A stretch of DNA of 9,274 nt from JALSHZ01 sp964439815 (GCA_964439815.1 CAYTPO010000105.1:1-9274); one strand, 5' to 3'. Positions 1-6,792 are shown, numbered from the stretch's first letter. Notes: generated from the sequence alone by a model not told the origin. Numbers and translations are program-made.

Positions 1-126
1 CCGCGATCCACCATGAATAAGACGGGTTAATATCAATCATCATCAAGGCATTGATGTTGCGCCTGTGGCAAACTTCTTTTCCAACGCAAGGGGTGATATG
101 CAAATCTCCATGCGAAGATTACCGAT

Positions 127-1179
127 TTATTCCCCGACAACCTCCCAGTAAACAGGCATCAACGGATCGAAAATGGTGATTTCTCCGCTGTTGGTCCTGA
201 CCTTTTCTGGCAGTGGCAGAGGCGTGTCATGGCGTTGCAATGTTATCTGCCGTTGATTGACAGGCAGGTCATAAAAGGCGGGGCCGTGGAGTGAGGTAAA
301 GCCTTCCAGCCTGCCGAGAGCTCCCTCATCCTCGAATACCTGGGTGATGATGGATAGCGTGTTGGCGACATTGAAAATACCGGCACAGCCGCAGGCGCTC
401 TCCTTGGCGTGGTCGAGGTGCGGAGCGGAGTCGGTGCCGAGAAAGAAGCGGCTATCACCGCTGGTGGCGGCCTGGCGCAGCGCCAGCCGGTGGCGTTCGC
501 GTTTGGCAACGGGCAGGCAGTAGTAATGCGGTTTGATGCCACCCACCAGCATGGCATTGCGATTGATGACGAGGTGATGTGGGGTGATGGTTGCGGCCGT
601 ATTTTTTTCGCAGCTGCGCACATAGTCGACGCCATCGTGTGTTGTCAGATGCTCGAAAACAATTTTCAGTTCGGGAAAGCGCTGGCGGATCGGAATCAGT
701 TTCTTCTCGATGAACACAGCCTCGCGATCGAAGATATCCACATCGGGATCGACCACCTCACCGTGGACCAGAAAGGGCATGCCAATTTCTTCCATGACCG
801 CCAGTACCGGGTAGATCTTTTCCAGCACTTTGACACCGGCGGCGGAATTGGTGGTGGCGCCCGCTGGATAGAGTTTGACGGCGGTGGCATCGCCCGCCGC
901 AAACGCAGCGCGAACATCTTCGGGGTCGGTCTGTTCGGTCATGTACAGCGTCATCAACGGTTTAAAGTGATGATCGGCAGGCAGGGCGGACATGATTTCC
1001 TGCCGATAGCGGATGGCATCCTGCCGGGTTACCACGGGCGGTTGCAGGTTGGGCATGGCAATGGCGCGGGCAAAGTGGCGGGCGGTAAATGGCAGCACGC
1101 TGGTGAGCATGTCACCACTGCGCAGATGCAGATGCCAGTCGTCGGGCATGACGATGGTCAGGGAGGTGGGGTGGGTCAT
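127..1179 (-). CDS. pyrC: Dihydroorotase, class II (E. coli PyrC type)
   Basis: Zinc enzyme of de novo pyrimidine synthesis in the cytoplasm; it interconverts N-carbamoyl-aspartate and dihydroorotate. The 350-residue protein is full length for the class II family. The expected metal and catalytic residues are all visible: H16-x-H18 (in DWHLHLR), the carbamylated lysine K102 (in TAVKLYPAG), H139 (in LVHGE), H177 (in FEHLTT) and D250 (in LGTDSAPH). These numbers equal those known for E. coli PyrC. The ATG at 1179 has GGAG seven bases upstream. The gene is last in a minus-strand series, 65 nt after the stop of the small unknown gene. I see no terminator in that gap, so read-through from the aldehyde oxidoreductase operon is possible, but a promoter of its own is not excluded. 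Product assignment is very secure; operon membership is inference. Confidence 0.98.
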   Translation of the reverse strand: MTHPTSLTIVMPDDWHLHLRSGDMLTSVLPFTARHFARAIAMPNLQPPVVTRQDAIRYRQEIMSALPADHHFKPLMTLYMTEQTDPEDVRAAFAAGDATAVKLYPAGATTNSAAGVKVLEKIYPVLAVMEEIGMPFLVHGEVVDPDVDIFDREAVFIEKKLIPIRQRFPELKIVFEHLTTHDGVDYVRSCEKNTAATITPHHLVINRNAMLVGGIKPHYYCLPVAKRERHRLALRQAATSGDSRFFLGTDSAPHLDHAKESACGCAGIFNVANTLSIITQVFEDEGALGRLEGFTSLHGPAFYDLPVNQRQITLQRHDTPLPLPEKVRTNSGEITIFDPLMPVYWEVVGE

Positions 1180-1244
1180 GGTGTTGCTCCGGCGGGTGGC
1201 GACGGAGGGATCTTACTGATCAGACCCGGGCAGTGCAAAGGAGA

Positions 1245-1529
1245 TTACCCGCCACCTTTGTGAAAATAGCGGTTGAAGCGTTCGAAGAAACGCTGCCGGG
1301 TTTCAGGGGCGGGTGGTTCGAAAACAAAGGAGACGTGTAGCACCGGAAGCGAAAATGCGCCCAGTATCCGGGGTGGTGCGGGGGTAGCGGTCAAGGTGAT
1401 GCGGGTGCTGTGGGTGGGGATGCTGATCTGCCAGCGCGATGAACCGGCCGGCTCCAGCACGAAGCCGCTGCCGGCCTGACTGAAGCCCCCTTGCAAAACC
1501 GTTTCGAACTCCTTGAGCGTATAGCCCAT
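1245..1529 (-). CDS. Small protein of unknown function following the MoaD-like gene
   Basis: I do not recognise this protein. From the ATG at 1529 it has 94 residues and starts MGYTLKEFETVLQGGF. It is rich in beta-prone segments (WQISIPTHSTRITLTA, LPVLHVSFVFE), contains several prolines and ends in an aromatic basic tail (RFFERFNRYFHKGGG). No signal peptide, transmembrane helix or cysteine cluster is seen. The frame stays open upstream, but the earlier part lies under the MoaD-like gene in another frame. Possible starts are ATG 1529 (22 nt after the moaD stop), GTG 1547 (4 nt after it) and ATG 1589 (overlapping it); none has a good ribosome binding site, so coupling to moaD translation is likely. 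Its place between a cofactor-synthesis gene and pyrC in a tungsten enzyme operon suggests an accessory or maturation role, which is inference only. It could also belong functionally with neither neighbour. Confidence 0.65.
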   Translation of the reverse strand: MGYTLKEFETVLQGGFSQAGSGFVLEPAGSSRWQISIPTHSTRITLTATPAPPRILGAFSLPVLHVSFVFEPPAPETRQRFFERFNRYFHKGGG

Positions 1530-1551
1530 TTCAAGATCCGTCTGCACCGCC

Positions 1552-1803
1552 TCAGCCGCCAGCGACCGGTGGCCAGATGGCGAGTACATCGTCCGGCTCG
1601 AATTGTCGGGTGTCGCGGTCGCTACCGCAAACGAAGCGACCGTTGACCAGCACGATATGCGCCTGATCGTCGGGGATGCCAAATTCGTGAATGACCTGGT
1701 TGACGACGGCTCCCTCGGCAATTTTCAGCTCCCGACGATGGCGTGACTTGCCCGGAGGCAAGCGATCCATCAGTGAGGCATAGAGTTCCAGATAGATTTT
1801 CAT
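1552..1803 (-). CDS. MoaD/ThiS-family sulfur carrier protein, probably dedicated to the tungsten pterin cofactor
   Basis: Ubiquitin-like sulfur carrier of 83 residues, normal for MoaD. It starts MKIYLELYASLMDRLPPG, has the typical mid-protein VLVNGRFV strand and the late DDVLAIWPPVAGG segment, and ends in the Gly-Gly that is adenylated and thiocarboxylated in this family. MoaD delivers sulfur to molybdopterin synthase (with MoaE), building the dithiolene that binds Mo or W. Its start lies 9 nt after the aorC stop, with no clear Shine-Dalgarno, suggesting translational coupling. MoaD-like genes are a known companion of archaeal and bacterial aldehyde oxidoreductase operons, so a role in making the cofactor of the neighbouring enzyme is the natural reading. 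No moaE or moeB is present here, so those partners must be encoded elsewhere. A ThiS role in thiamine synthesis is possible from sequence alone but unlikely in this context. Confidence 0.88.
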   Translation of the reverse strand: MKIYLELYASLMDRLPPGKSRHRRELKIAEGAVVNQVIHEFGIPDDQAHIVLVNGRFVCGSDRDTRQFEPDDVLAIWPPVAGG

Positions 1804-1812
1804 GGTCTTTGG

Positions 1813-3060
1813 TCAAAAGCTGAGCATTTTTGCAACATGGGCCTCCATGATACGGGTGGGATCCGCCATGAGACGCGCCTTCCACTGACCGAGTCTTACC
1901 TTGCCCTGAATCAGACCGCGAATGGCGCCGACATGCTGCGTCATGCCCGCGGTGCTGGCACCAACAAGCCGATCGCCGTCAAACTGGAGGTTGATGTACC
2001 TGAAACTTTCGGGGGTGTACAGCTCGGAGGCCTCGCCGCCATCGACACCCATCCAGAGGCCGAAGGAGGTGGTGACGAGGCCCAGCGTATCGAGCACGTT
2101 CATATTGATGGAGCCCTGGTGTTCGGTGGTTTTGCCGGCCATGTTCAGCGCGGCAATGCGACCGTGGTCGGCGGCGGTGGGCTGGATGGCCTGCACACTG
2201 TACTGGCCGGTGGAGAAGTCCCTGCCTTCGGCCACGTCGCCGGCCGCGTAGATATCGGGCTGACTGGTCTGCATTTGCGTATTGACGACAATGCCGTTGT
2301 TGACTTCCACGGGCGTATCGCCAAGGAAATCGGTATTGGGTTTGACCCCAGTGGCGGAGATGACCAGATCGGCAGTGAGCGTTTCGCCATTGCTCAGGGC
2401 AACCGTAACGGTATCGGAGCCTTCATCGGCCGTGATAGCCTCAACGCTGGTATCGGTATGAACCGTTACACCCTTTGATTCGGTCCACTCCTTCAGCATG
2501 TTACCGGCCTTTTCGTTGAGCATGCGAGGCACCATCCGGTCGCCGGTTTCGACCACGGTCAGATTGACGCCGCGCAGACTCAGAGCCTCCAGTACGATGC
2601 AGCCGATGAAACCCGCACCCATCAGCACCACATTGGCCCCCTTGCCGGCGCGTTTGGCAATTTCCCGTGCATCGTCCAGCGTCCAGCATGATTGCACCTG
2701 GGGCAGGTCGATGCCGGGTATGGGTGGGGAGACCGGGTGTGAGCCGGTGGCTATCAGCAATTTGTCGTAACCCAGCGTGTCGCTATTATCGAGGGCAATG
2801 GATTTGCCGCGTGTGTCGATCTCTTCGACCTGCTGTTGCACGACGCGGATGTCCTGTGCAGTGAAATGGCCCGTATCCGGGCGCAGCCAGGTGCCTTCCT
2901 CGCTAACCTTTTCGATCAGGTAATAGGGGATTGCCATACGGGAGTAGGGCGGTTCGGACTCCCTGCCGATGACGGTGATGGTGCTTTCAGGGTCTTCCTT
3001 GCGCAGCGTTTCGGCTGCAATGATGCCGGCGGGACCGGCGCCGATTATGACGTACTGCAT
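1813..3060 (-). CDS. aorC: FAD-dependent NAD(P)H oxidoreductase subunit of aldehyde oxidoreductase (AorC-like)
   Basis: A 415-residue two-dinucleotide-domain flavoprotein. The FAD-binding motif G7-A-G-P-A-G12 opens the protein, the second Rossmann motif is G148-A-G-F-I-G153, and the late FAD contact is in IYAAGDVAE with D275. E171 at the end of the second strand of the NAD domain favours NADH over NADPH. Related CoA-disulfide reductases and NADH oxidases carry a redox cysteine near residue 43; here that segment reads YSRMAIPYYL with no cysteine, so disulfide chemistry is unlikely. In Aromatoleum AorABC the FAD subunit couples aldehyde oxidation to NAD reduction; this gene has the same partners and order. 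It starts 155 nt after the aorB stop, an unusually long gap for this operon. Family is certain, the AorC role is strong inference from context; a stand-alone ferredoxin reductase is the alternative. Confidence 0.9.
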   Translation of the reverse strand: MQYVIIGAGPAGIIAAETLRKEDPESTITVIGRESEPPYSRMAIPYYLIEKVSEEGTWLRPDTGHFTAQDIRVVQQQVEEIDTRGKSIALDNSDTLGYDKLLIATGSHPVSPPIPGIDLPQVQSCWTLDDAREIAKRAGKGANVVLMGAGFIGCIVLEALSLRGVNLTVVETGDRMVPRMLNEKAGNMLKEWTESKGVTVHTDTSVEAITADEGSDTVTVALSNGETLTADLVISATGVKPNTDFLGDTPVEVNNGIVVNTQMQTSQPDIYAAGDVAEGRDFSTGQYSVQAIQPTAADHGRIAALNMAGKTTEHQGSINMNVLDTLGLVTTSFGLWMGVDGGEASELYTPESFRYINLQFDGDRLVGASTAGMTQHVGAIRGLIQGKVRLGQWKARLMADPTRIMEAHVAKMLSF

Positions 3061-3095
3061 GGTTGTTTTTCCGCATTGGATACATTGGGTGGAGA

Positions 3096-3117
3096 TGTGA
3101 AGCGTTGCTGCTTCACA
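3096..3117. other. Hairpin in the aorB-aorC intergenic gap
   Basis: TGTGAAGC (3096-3103) pairs perfectly with GCTTCACA (3110-3117) around a 6-nt loop. It sits within the 155-nt gap between aorB and aorC. There is no T-run on either side, so it does not look like an intrinsic terminator. An RNA processing or stability element that sets different subunit levels is a possible role, by inference. Confidence 0.4.
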
Positions 3118-3215
3118 GCTCGGGGGATTCGGAACGGAATATAACCCTGGCGGAAGCGATTTCCATCACCGCCGCCGGGGTTCCTTCTTCATGATCGATC
3201 CGTGGCTTGCAGGGA

Positions 3216-5066
3216 CTACAGCCCGAGCCGCTGGCGCGTCTCGTCGGTGACTTCACCTTCCGGCGTCCAGCCGCGCAGGGCGTAGTACTCGGGCAGCATC
3301 TCGCTCAGGCGGCTGACCTGACCCTCGGTGGGGCCGGATTTAGCCGGTTCGGTCAGCAGGCGCTTGGGCAGGTTGTCATCGGCACCGGTAATGCCGGCGG
3401 CCTTGTTGAAGTCCCGCTCCATGTTCCAGATGCGCTCGCCCACCTCCAGACATTTCTCCACGCTCCAGTCCCCTTCACAGGCACCGTCGATCTGCGGGGC
3501 GATGTTCTCCATGCTCCAGGCGAAGGTGGTGAAAAGGCAGAGGCCGGAGGAATCGACCAGTGCGGTAGCGTCCTGAAATGCCTTGACCAGCTCGGCTTTG
3601 CCCTCGGTAACGACCGGGTCGGTCTTGACCGGGATACCCAGCACTTCGGATGCCACGGTGTAGCCGCGCAGGTGGCAGGCGCCGCGGTTGGAGGTGGCAT
3701 AGGAGAGACCCATGCCCTGAATGCCGCGAGGATCGTAGGCGGGGAACTCCTGCCCCTTGACTGTCATCGAAAGCTCGGGCGAATCATATTTCTCGCAGAG
3801 CCGCCTGGAGCCCAGCCCCAGCTCCACGCCAAAGCCCTCGCCCTTGGAAACCAGCTCGGCCATGGCGCAAAGTGCTTCCGCCGAGCCGAATTTCAGCGCC
3901 ACACCACCGGTCTGCTCGGTAGTGATCTTGCCCCGTTCGAACAGCTCCATCGCGGCTGCCACGGTCGAGCCAAAGCTGATGGGGTCGTAGCCATCCTCGT
4001 TGCAGAGGAAGTTGGCATAGGTGAGTGCGTCGAGGTCATCGACGCCGGTATCCGCGCCCAGTGCCCAGGCTGCTTCGTATTCCAGGCCACCCGATGCGCC
4101 CCAGTATTCCGGCTTGTTGGCGACCGAGAAGTGCTCCTTGTCCACGGTGGAAATCCGTCCGCAGGCAATGGTGCAACCAAAGCAGGCGGCGTTGGTCGTC
4201 AGATTGGGCTTGCCATCGCTGGGACGTGGCTCGTGCATGGCCTCGCCGGAGATATTCTCCGCACCTTCAAAGCCGACATCCTTCATATTGCGGGCGGGCA
4301 GGGCGCCGATGCCGTTGATGACGTTCATCAATACCTGGGTGCCATAGGCCGGCAGCCCCTGTCCGGTGACTGCGTTTTCGGCCAGCACGGCCTTGCCATC
4401 GTTGACGGCCTGCAGGAAGGCGGCGGGATTGTCGAGATTACCCACACCCAGCGTGCCGCGAATCGCCACAGCCTTCAGATTCTTGGAGGCCATGACCGTG
4501 CCAACACCGGAGCGTCCGGCTGCACGGTGCTTGTCGTTGATGATGCCGGCGTACAGGCATCCCGCCTCGGCGGAACGACCCACGCAGGCGATGCGCAGCT
4601 GCGGATCCTGATGAATCTGGTGCAGCAGATCATCCGTCTCCCAGACTGACTTGCCCCAGAGGGCTTCGGCGGAACGCAGTTCGGCCAGATCATTCTCTAT
4701 ATACAGATAGACCGGTTCGGGGGATTTACCCTCGAAAATGACCATGTCCCAGCCGGCATTCTTCATTTCGTTGCCAAGAAAGCCGCCGGAGTTGGAGCAG
4801 GCGATGGCGCCGGTCAGGGCGCCCTTGGTGATCACCGCATAGCGACCGCCAGTGGAGGCCATGGTGCCGGTCAGCGGGCCGGTTGCCATGATCATCTTGT
4901 TGTCGGGGCCGAGGGGATCGCAGTTGGGGTCGATCTCCTCGATCAGGTATTTGGAAGCCAGCCCACGCTGGCCAAGATACTCGTTGGCCCATTCCATATT
5001 GAGCGGCTCGGGCGTACAGGTACCTTCGGTTAAGTTCACACGGAGTATTTTTCTAGTCCAGGACAT
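3216..5066 (-). CDS. aorB: Tungsten-type aldehyde:ferredoxin oxidoreductase, large catalytic subunit
   Basis: Catalytic subunit that oxidises aldehydes to carboxylic acids at a bis-pterin tungsten (less often molybdenum) centre with one 4Fe-4S cluster. The 616-residue length fits the family. N-terminal domain: ATGPLTGTMASTGGRYAV (about 61-78), the first pterin-binding region. The cluster motif is C295-x2-C298-x3-C302, and the distant fourth ligand C510 lies in the D505-x-x-G-L-C510 motif that also contacts pterin. The segment AYDPRGIQGMGLSYATSNRG (443-462) followed by ACHLRGY, with H465, is the usual active-site region. These correspond to the ligands known in Pyrococcus AOR. ATG 5066 has AGAGG eight bases upstream and lies 25 nt after the aorA stop. 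The oxygen-sensitive enzyme class suggests anaerobic or microaerobic expression. Substrate cannot be read from sequence; the order Fe-S/AOR/FAD matches Aromatoleum AorABC rather than the single-gene archaeal enzymes or the benzoyl-CoA reductase BamBC type. Confidence 0.95.
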   Translation of the reverse strand: MSWTRKILRVNLTEGTCTPEPLNMEWANEYLGQRGLASKYLIEEIDPNCDPLGPDNKMIMATGPLTGTMASTGGRYAVITKGALTGAIACSNSGGFLGNEMKNAGWDMVIFEGKSPEPVYLYIENDLAELRSAEALWGKSVWETDDLLHQIHQDPQLRIACVGRSAEAGCLYAGIINDKHRAAGRSGVGTVMASKNLKAVAIRGTLGVGNLDNPAAFLQAVNDGKAVLAENAVTGQGLPAYGTQVLMNVINGIGALPARNMKDVGFEGAENISGEAMHEPRPSDGKPNLTTNAACFGCTIACGRISTVDKEHFSVANKPEYWGASGGLEYEAAWALGADTGVDDLDALTYANFLCNEDGYDPISFGSTVAAAMELFERGKITTEQTGGVALKFGSAEALCAMAELVSKGEGFGVELGLGSRRLCEKYDSPELSMTVKGQEFPAYDPRGIQGMGLSYATSNRGACHLRGYTVASEVLGIPVKTDPVVTEGKAELVKAFQDATALVDSSGLCLFTTFAWSMENIAPQIDGACEGDWSVEKCLEVGERIWNMERDFNKAAGITGADDNLPKRLLTEPAKSGPTEGQVSRLSEMLPEYYALRGWTPEGEVTDETRQRLGL

Positions 5067-5091
5067 TGCTATTTACCTCTAAGCCATTCAA

Positions 5092-5568
5092 TCAGGAAGC
5101 CGACGCGCCGGAGAGACTGCGCTCCGCCGAAGCCCGCATGCGATCCAGACCGGTCCAGTCCGCATCGATATAGGTGATCGCATCGGTGGGGCAGGCGCTG
5201 GCGCACTTGGGATCGCCGCCGCAGAGATCACACTTGATCACCTTGCCCGTCACGTGATTGTAATTGATCGTGCCAAACGGACAGGCAATGGTGCAGACCT
5301 TGCAGCCCACGCACTGACTGTCGGAAACCACCTTGGCCCCGGTAGCCGCATCCTGGGTAATGGCGTTTACCGGGCAGGCATGCATGCACCAGGCCTCGTC
5401 ACACTGTGTACAGGTATACGGTGCAAAACGCCCCGCCTCATGAAAGGTGAAAACCTTGATACGGGATTTGGAAGGATTGAACACGCCCTCATGCTCATAC
5501 GAACAAGCCATCTCACACTGGAGACAACCTGTACATTTGAGCGGGTCAATGTGCAGCGATTTTTGCAT
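5092..5568 (-). CDS. aorA: Ferredoxin-like electron-transfer subunit with four 4Fe-4S clusters (AorA-like)
   Basis: A 158-residue iron-sulfur protein with exactly sixteen cysteines arranged for four 4Fe-4S clusters: C12/15/18/22, C53/56/61/65, C86/89/92/96 and C113/116/122/126. The second and fourth groups have the wider C-x4-C spacing typical of the HycB/NrfC/DmsB family of polyferredoxin subunits; three groups end in Cys-Pro (C65, C96, C126). There is no signal peptide, so it is cytoplasmic. It should carry electrons from the tungsten centre of AorB to the FAD subunit AorC. The last 25 residues are a cysteine-free tail ending ERSLSGASAS. ATG 5568 has GAGG nine bases upstream. It is the first clear gene of the operon and lies 25 nt before aorB. 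The family is certain; the partner assignment rests on gene order. Confidence 0.93.
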   Translation of the reverse strand: MQKSLHIDPLKCTGCLQCEMACSYEHEGVFNPSKSRIKVFTFHEAGRFAPYTCTQCDEAWCMHACPVNAITQDAATGAKVVSDSQCVGCKVCTIACPFGTINYNHVTGKVIKCDLCGGDPKCASACPTDAITYIDADWTGLDRMRASAERSLSGASAS

Positions 5569-5656
5569 GGCGGGATTCCTCGGGTAAAAGGAACAGTCGG
5601 CCCATAGAAGGGTTGGCGGTAAGCCATTCGGCGTTGTTGTTCGGGTTGTCAGGCAT
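5546..5656 (-). CDS. Possible 36-residue leader ORF overlapping the start of aorA
   Basis: From ATG 5656 the frame reads MPDNPNNNAEWLTANPSMGR and ends ESRHAKIAAH, overlapping the first 23 nt of aorA in another frame. The codon choice looks ordinary for the GC-rich operon and translation through it would end just inside aorA, which could couple the two. Against it: no Shine-Dalgarno lies at a proper distance (a GGAGGA is about 19 nt too far upstream), and the family is unknown to me. Treat as a candidate only. Confidence 0.2.
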   Translation of the reverse strand: MPDNPNNNAEWLTANPSMGRLFLLPEESRHAKIAAH

Positions 5657-5741
5657 GCCGTCTAGGGTAGAACCGTTCCTCCGGATGATGAAGATTGGAG
5701 TTGTTGTGTACCAGAGCTGCCCCAGGCAAGAAAGCAAAGGC

Positions 5742-5909
5742 CCGGGAGCCTGTCGGATTTAACACCGTTTGGCTGCAAATCCCTGGATGACGATTAACTC
5801 AGTTAATCCTGCTCGTCAAATAGCCACGCTATTCGGCTGACACGATAAACTGAGTTAATTCGTACCCAGTGATTTCCATTTCAAATAGTCAAGTCCGACA
5901 GGCTCCTGG
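5742..5909. repeat. 168-nt MITE-like long imperfect palindrome with 19-nt terminal inverted repeats
   Basis: The left end CCGGGAGCCTGTCGGATTT (5742-5760) and the right end (5891-5909) are inverted repeats matching at 17 of 19 positions. Inside, ATTAACTCAGTT (5793-5804) is repeated perfectly in inverted form at 5848-5859, and AATAGC/GCTATT close a 3-nt loop at the exact centre (5819-5833). The arms between these blocks also match partly (for example AAATCNCTGG), so the whole element can fold into one hairpin of about 80 bp. It has no ORF of note. I see no clear target-site duplication. It lies about 175 nt upstream of aorA. A miniature inverted-repeat transposable element or a large ERIC-like intergenic palindrome are the two readings. 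Confidence 0.8.
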
Positions 5910-6291
5910 TGATCAGAAACTGGTGCAGACTGCAGAAATTGTCGATCAGGCACAAATCACAAAGTAGGGGATCTGGCTTGAGATTCCTTGACCAAAGTCA
6001 AGACTGACAAAATCCGGGGCAATCGTAGGGATATTGTAGCGAATTGGGGATGGGAAAACGTCCTGTCTGATGTGTCTCAGGTGGTTGAGGAGTGTTGCGT
6101 GAACTACCTTACCTCTATGGCCTGAAGTGAGGAGGGATTCAGATGGCTGCGGGATAAGCCATCGGGATGACTGATTTGGAGGGAGCGGCCTGTTTTGGCT
6201 ACTCGGTGGGTTCCTGATAATTGCCTCTGATAGGTAATGTCGAGAGCCGGTTAGTGACCTGTCAGGTTCGAAAATACACCAGGAGTAAGAA
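5910..6291. other. Gene-free stretch between the palindromic element and the ABM gene
   Basis: No convincing gene lies here on either strand; the minus-strand frame open at 5946-6410 runs into the ABM gene and has no recognisable protein. The stretch holds the FNR-like palindrome (5987-6002), a short possible intron relic (about 6075-6113) and, near 6256-6269, a small palindrome ACCTGTCAGGT upstream of the ABM gene. I found no good sigma70 promoter by eye. Confidence 0.5.
5987..6002. promoter_or_regulatory. Perfect palindrome resembling an FNR/CRP-family operator
   Basis: CTTGACCAAAGTCAAG: two perfectly complementary 6-nt half-sites around 4 nt. The core TTGAC-N4-GTCAA has the geometry of FNR, ANR, DNR and NnrR sites (TTGAT-N4-ATCAA consensus) with C/G in place of T/A at the inner position. 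It lies between the divergent aor operon and the ABM gene, about 290 nt from the ABM start and 420 nt from the aorA start. A regulator from the FNR/CRP superfamily is plausible for an oxygen-sensitive enzyme, but the distance is long and no promoter was identified next to it. Confidence 0.35.
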
Positions 6292-6591
6292 ATGGCCGAT
6301 GTGACTGTAATAAATCCGTTCGAGGTTCCACAAGGACGAGAGGATGAAGCTTTATCCATGTGGGATGCTTTTGCCGAATATTTTAGGAAACAGCCCGGAT
6401 ATATCTCCACGAAGCTTCACAAGGCAATCAATGCCGACGCAAGATTTCACCTGGTCAATATTGCAGAGTGGGATTCGGTAGAGGCATTTCAGGCCGCAAT
6501 AAGTAATCCAGGGCTTCAGGATATAGCAAAAGCGTTTCCGAGTGATATTTTACATTATCCAGGACTCTATGAAGTCATTCGGAGCGAATAA
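6292..6591 (+). CDS. Antibiotic biosynthesis monooxygenase (ABM) domain protein
   Basis: A 99-residue protein that is one ABM domain, a dimeric ferredoxin-like alpha/beta barrel. It shows the usual pattern: first strand VTVINPFEVP, helix GREDEALSMWDAFAEYFRKQ, the QPGYISTKLHKA turn and strand, FHLVNIAEWDSVEAFQAA (strand plus helix, with the characteristic EW-x-S-x-E-AF) and the last HYPGLYEVIRSE strand. Members include quinone-forming monooxygenases, heme-degrading IsdG-type enzymes and many uncharacterised stress-linked proteins; the family alone does not give a substrate. ATG 6292 has AGGAG six bases upstream (6281-6285). It is a single gene, divergent from the aor operon. A run of eight C follows the stop codon. 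Functional link to its neighbours is not evident; ABM genes are common cargo of accessory regions. Confidence 0.9.
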   Translation: MADVTVINPFEVPQGREDEALSMWDAFAEYFRKQPGYISTKLHKAINADARFHLVNIAEWDSVEAFQAAISNPGLQDIAKAFPSDILHYPGLYEVIRSE

Positions 6592-6613
6592 GGGTGGCCC
6601 CCCCCAAGCTACA

Positions 6614-6657
6614 AAATCACCGTGCGTTTCCTGACCGGGGTTTTGCATCGGTGATTT
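6614..6657 (+). terminator. Hairpin downstream of the ABM gene, possible terminator
   Basis: AAATCACCG (6614-6622) pairs perfectly with CGGTGATTT (6649-6657), extended inward by TGC/GCA across one bulged T, with a loop of about 19 nt. It begins 22 nt after the ABM stop. There is no T-run after it, so intrinsic termination would be weak; it may instead protect the 3' end of the mRNA. Confidence 0.35.
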
Positions 6658-6792
6658 GCGTTGTAAAGCATATCGCCTGAATTACGCCACGGAACCATAG
6701 CTGGCCCCGATGGTGATTGAAATGGTGCGACGACTTAACCCGGGATCATGATGGAGCTGTAGTATCTGTTTGATCTTTCGTATTGGAACCTT

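Noticed and set aside
41..56. Hairpin CATCAA/TTGATG downstream of pyrC as a terminator
   Set aside because: The stem is only 6 bp and AT-rich, and no T-run follows in the direction of pyrC transcription.
409..1263. Long plus-strand open frame of 284 codons opposite pyrC
   Set aside because: It is antisense to a certain dihydroorotase, with a Gly/His-rich composition typical of a shadow frame in GC-rich DNA.
1813..3060. CoA-disulfide reductase or NADH oxidase as the identity of the flavoprotein
   Set aside because: The redox-active cysteine region near residue 43 has no cysteine, and the neighbours point to an aldehyde oxidoreductase subunit.
3207..4649. Plus-strand open frame of 480 codons opposite the AOR gene
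   Set aside because: It lies wholly antisense to aorB, whose protein has all cofactor motifs; the plus frame has no recognisable domain and an artefactual composition.
5946..6410. 154-codon minus-strand open frame upstream of and into the ABM gene
   Set aside because: Its first third is antisense to the well-supported ABM gene, and no recognisable protein or ribosome binding site is seen.
6598..6605. Run of eight C after the ABM stop as a phase-variation tract
   Set aside because: It lies after the stop codon and in no promoter I can see; it is worth checking only as a possible sequencing error.
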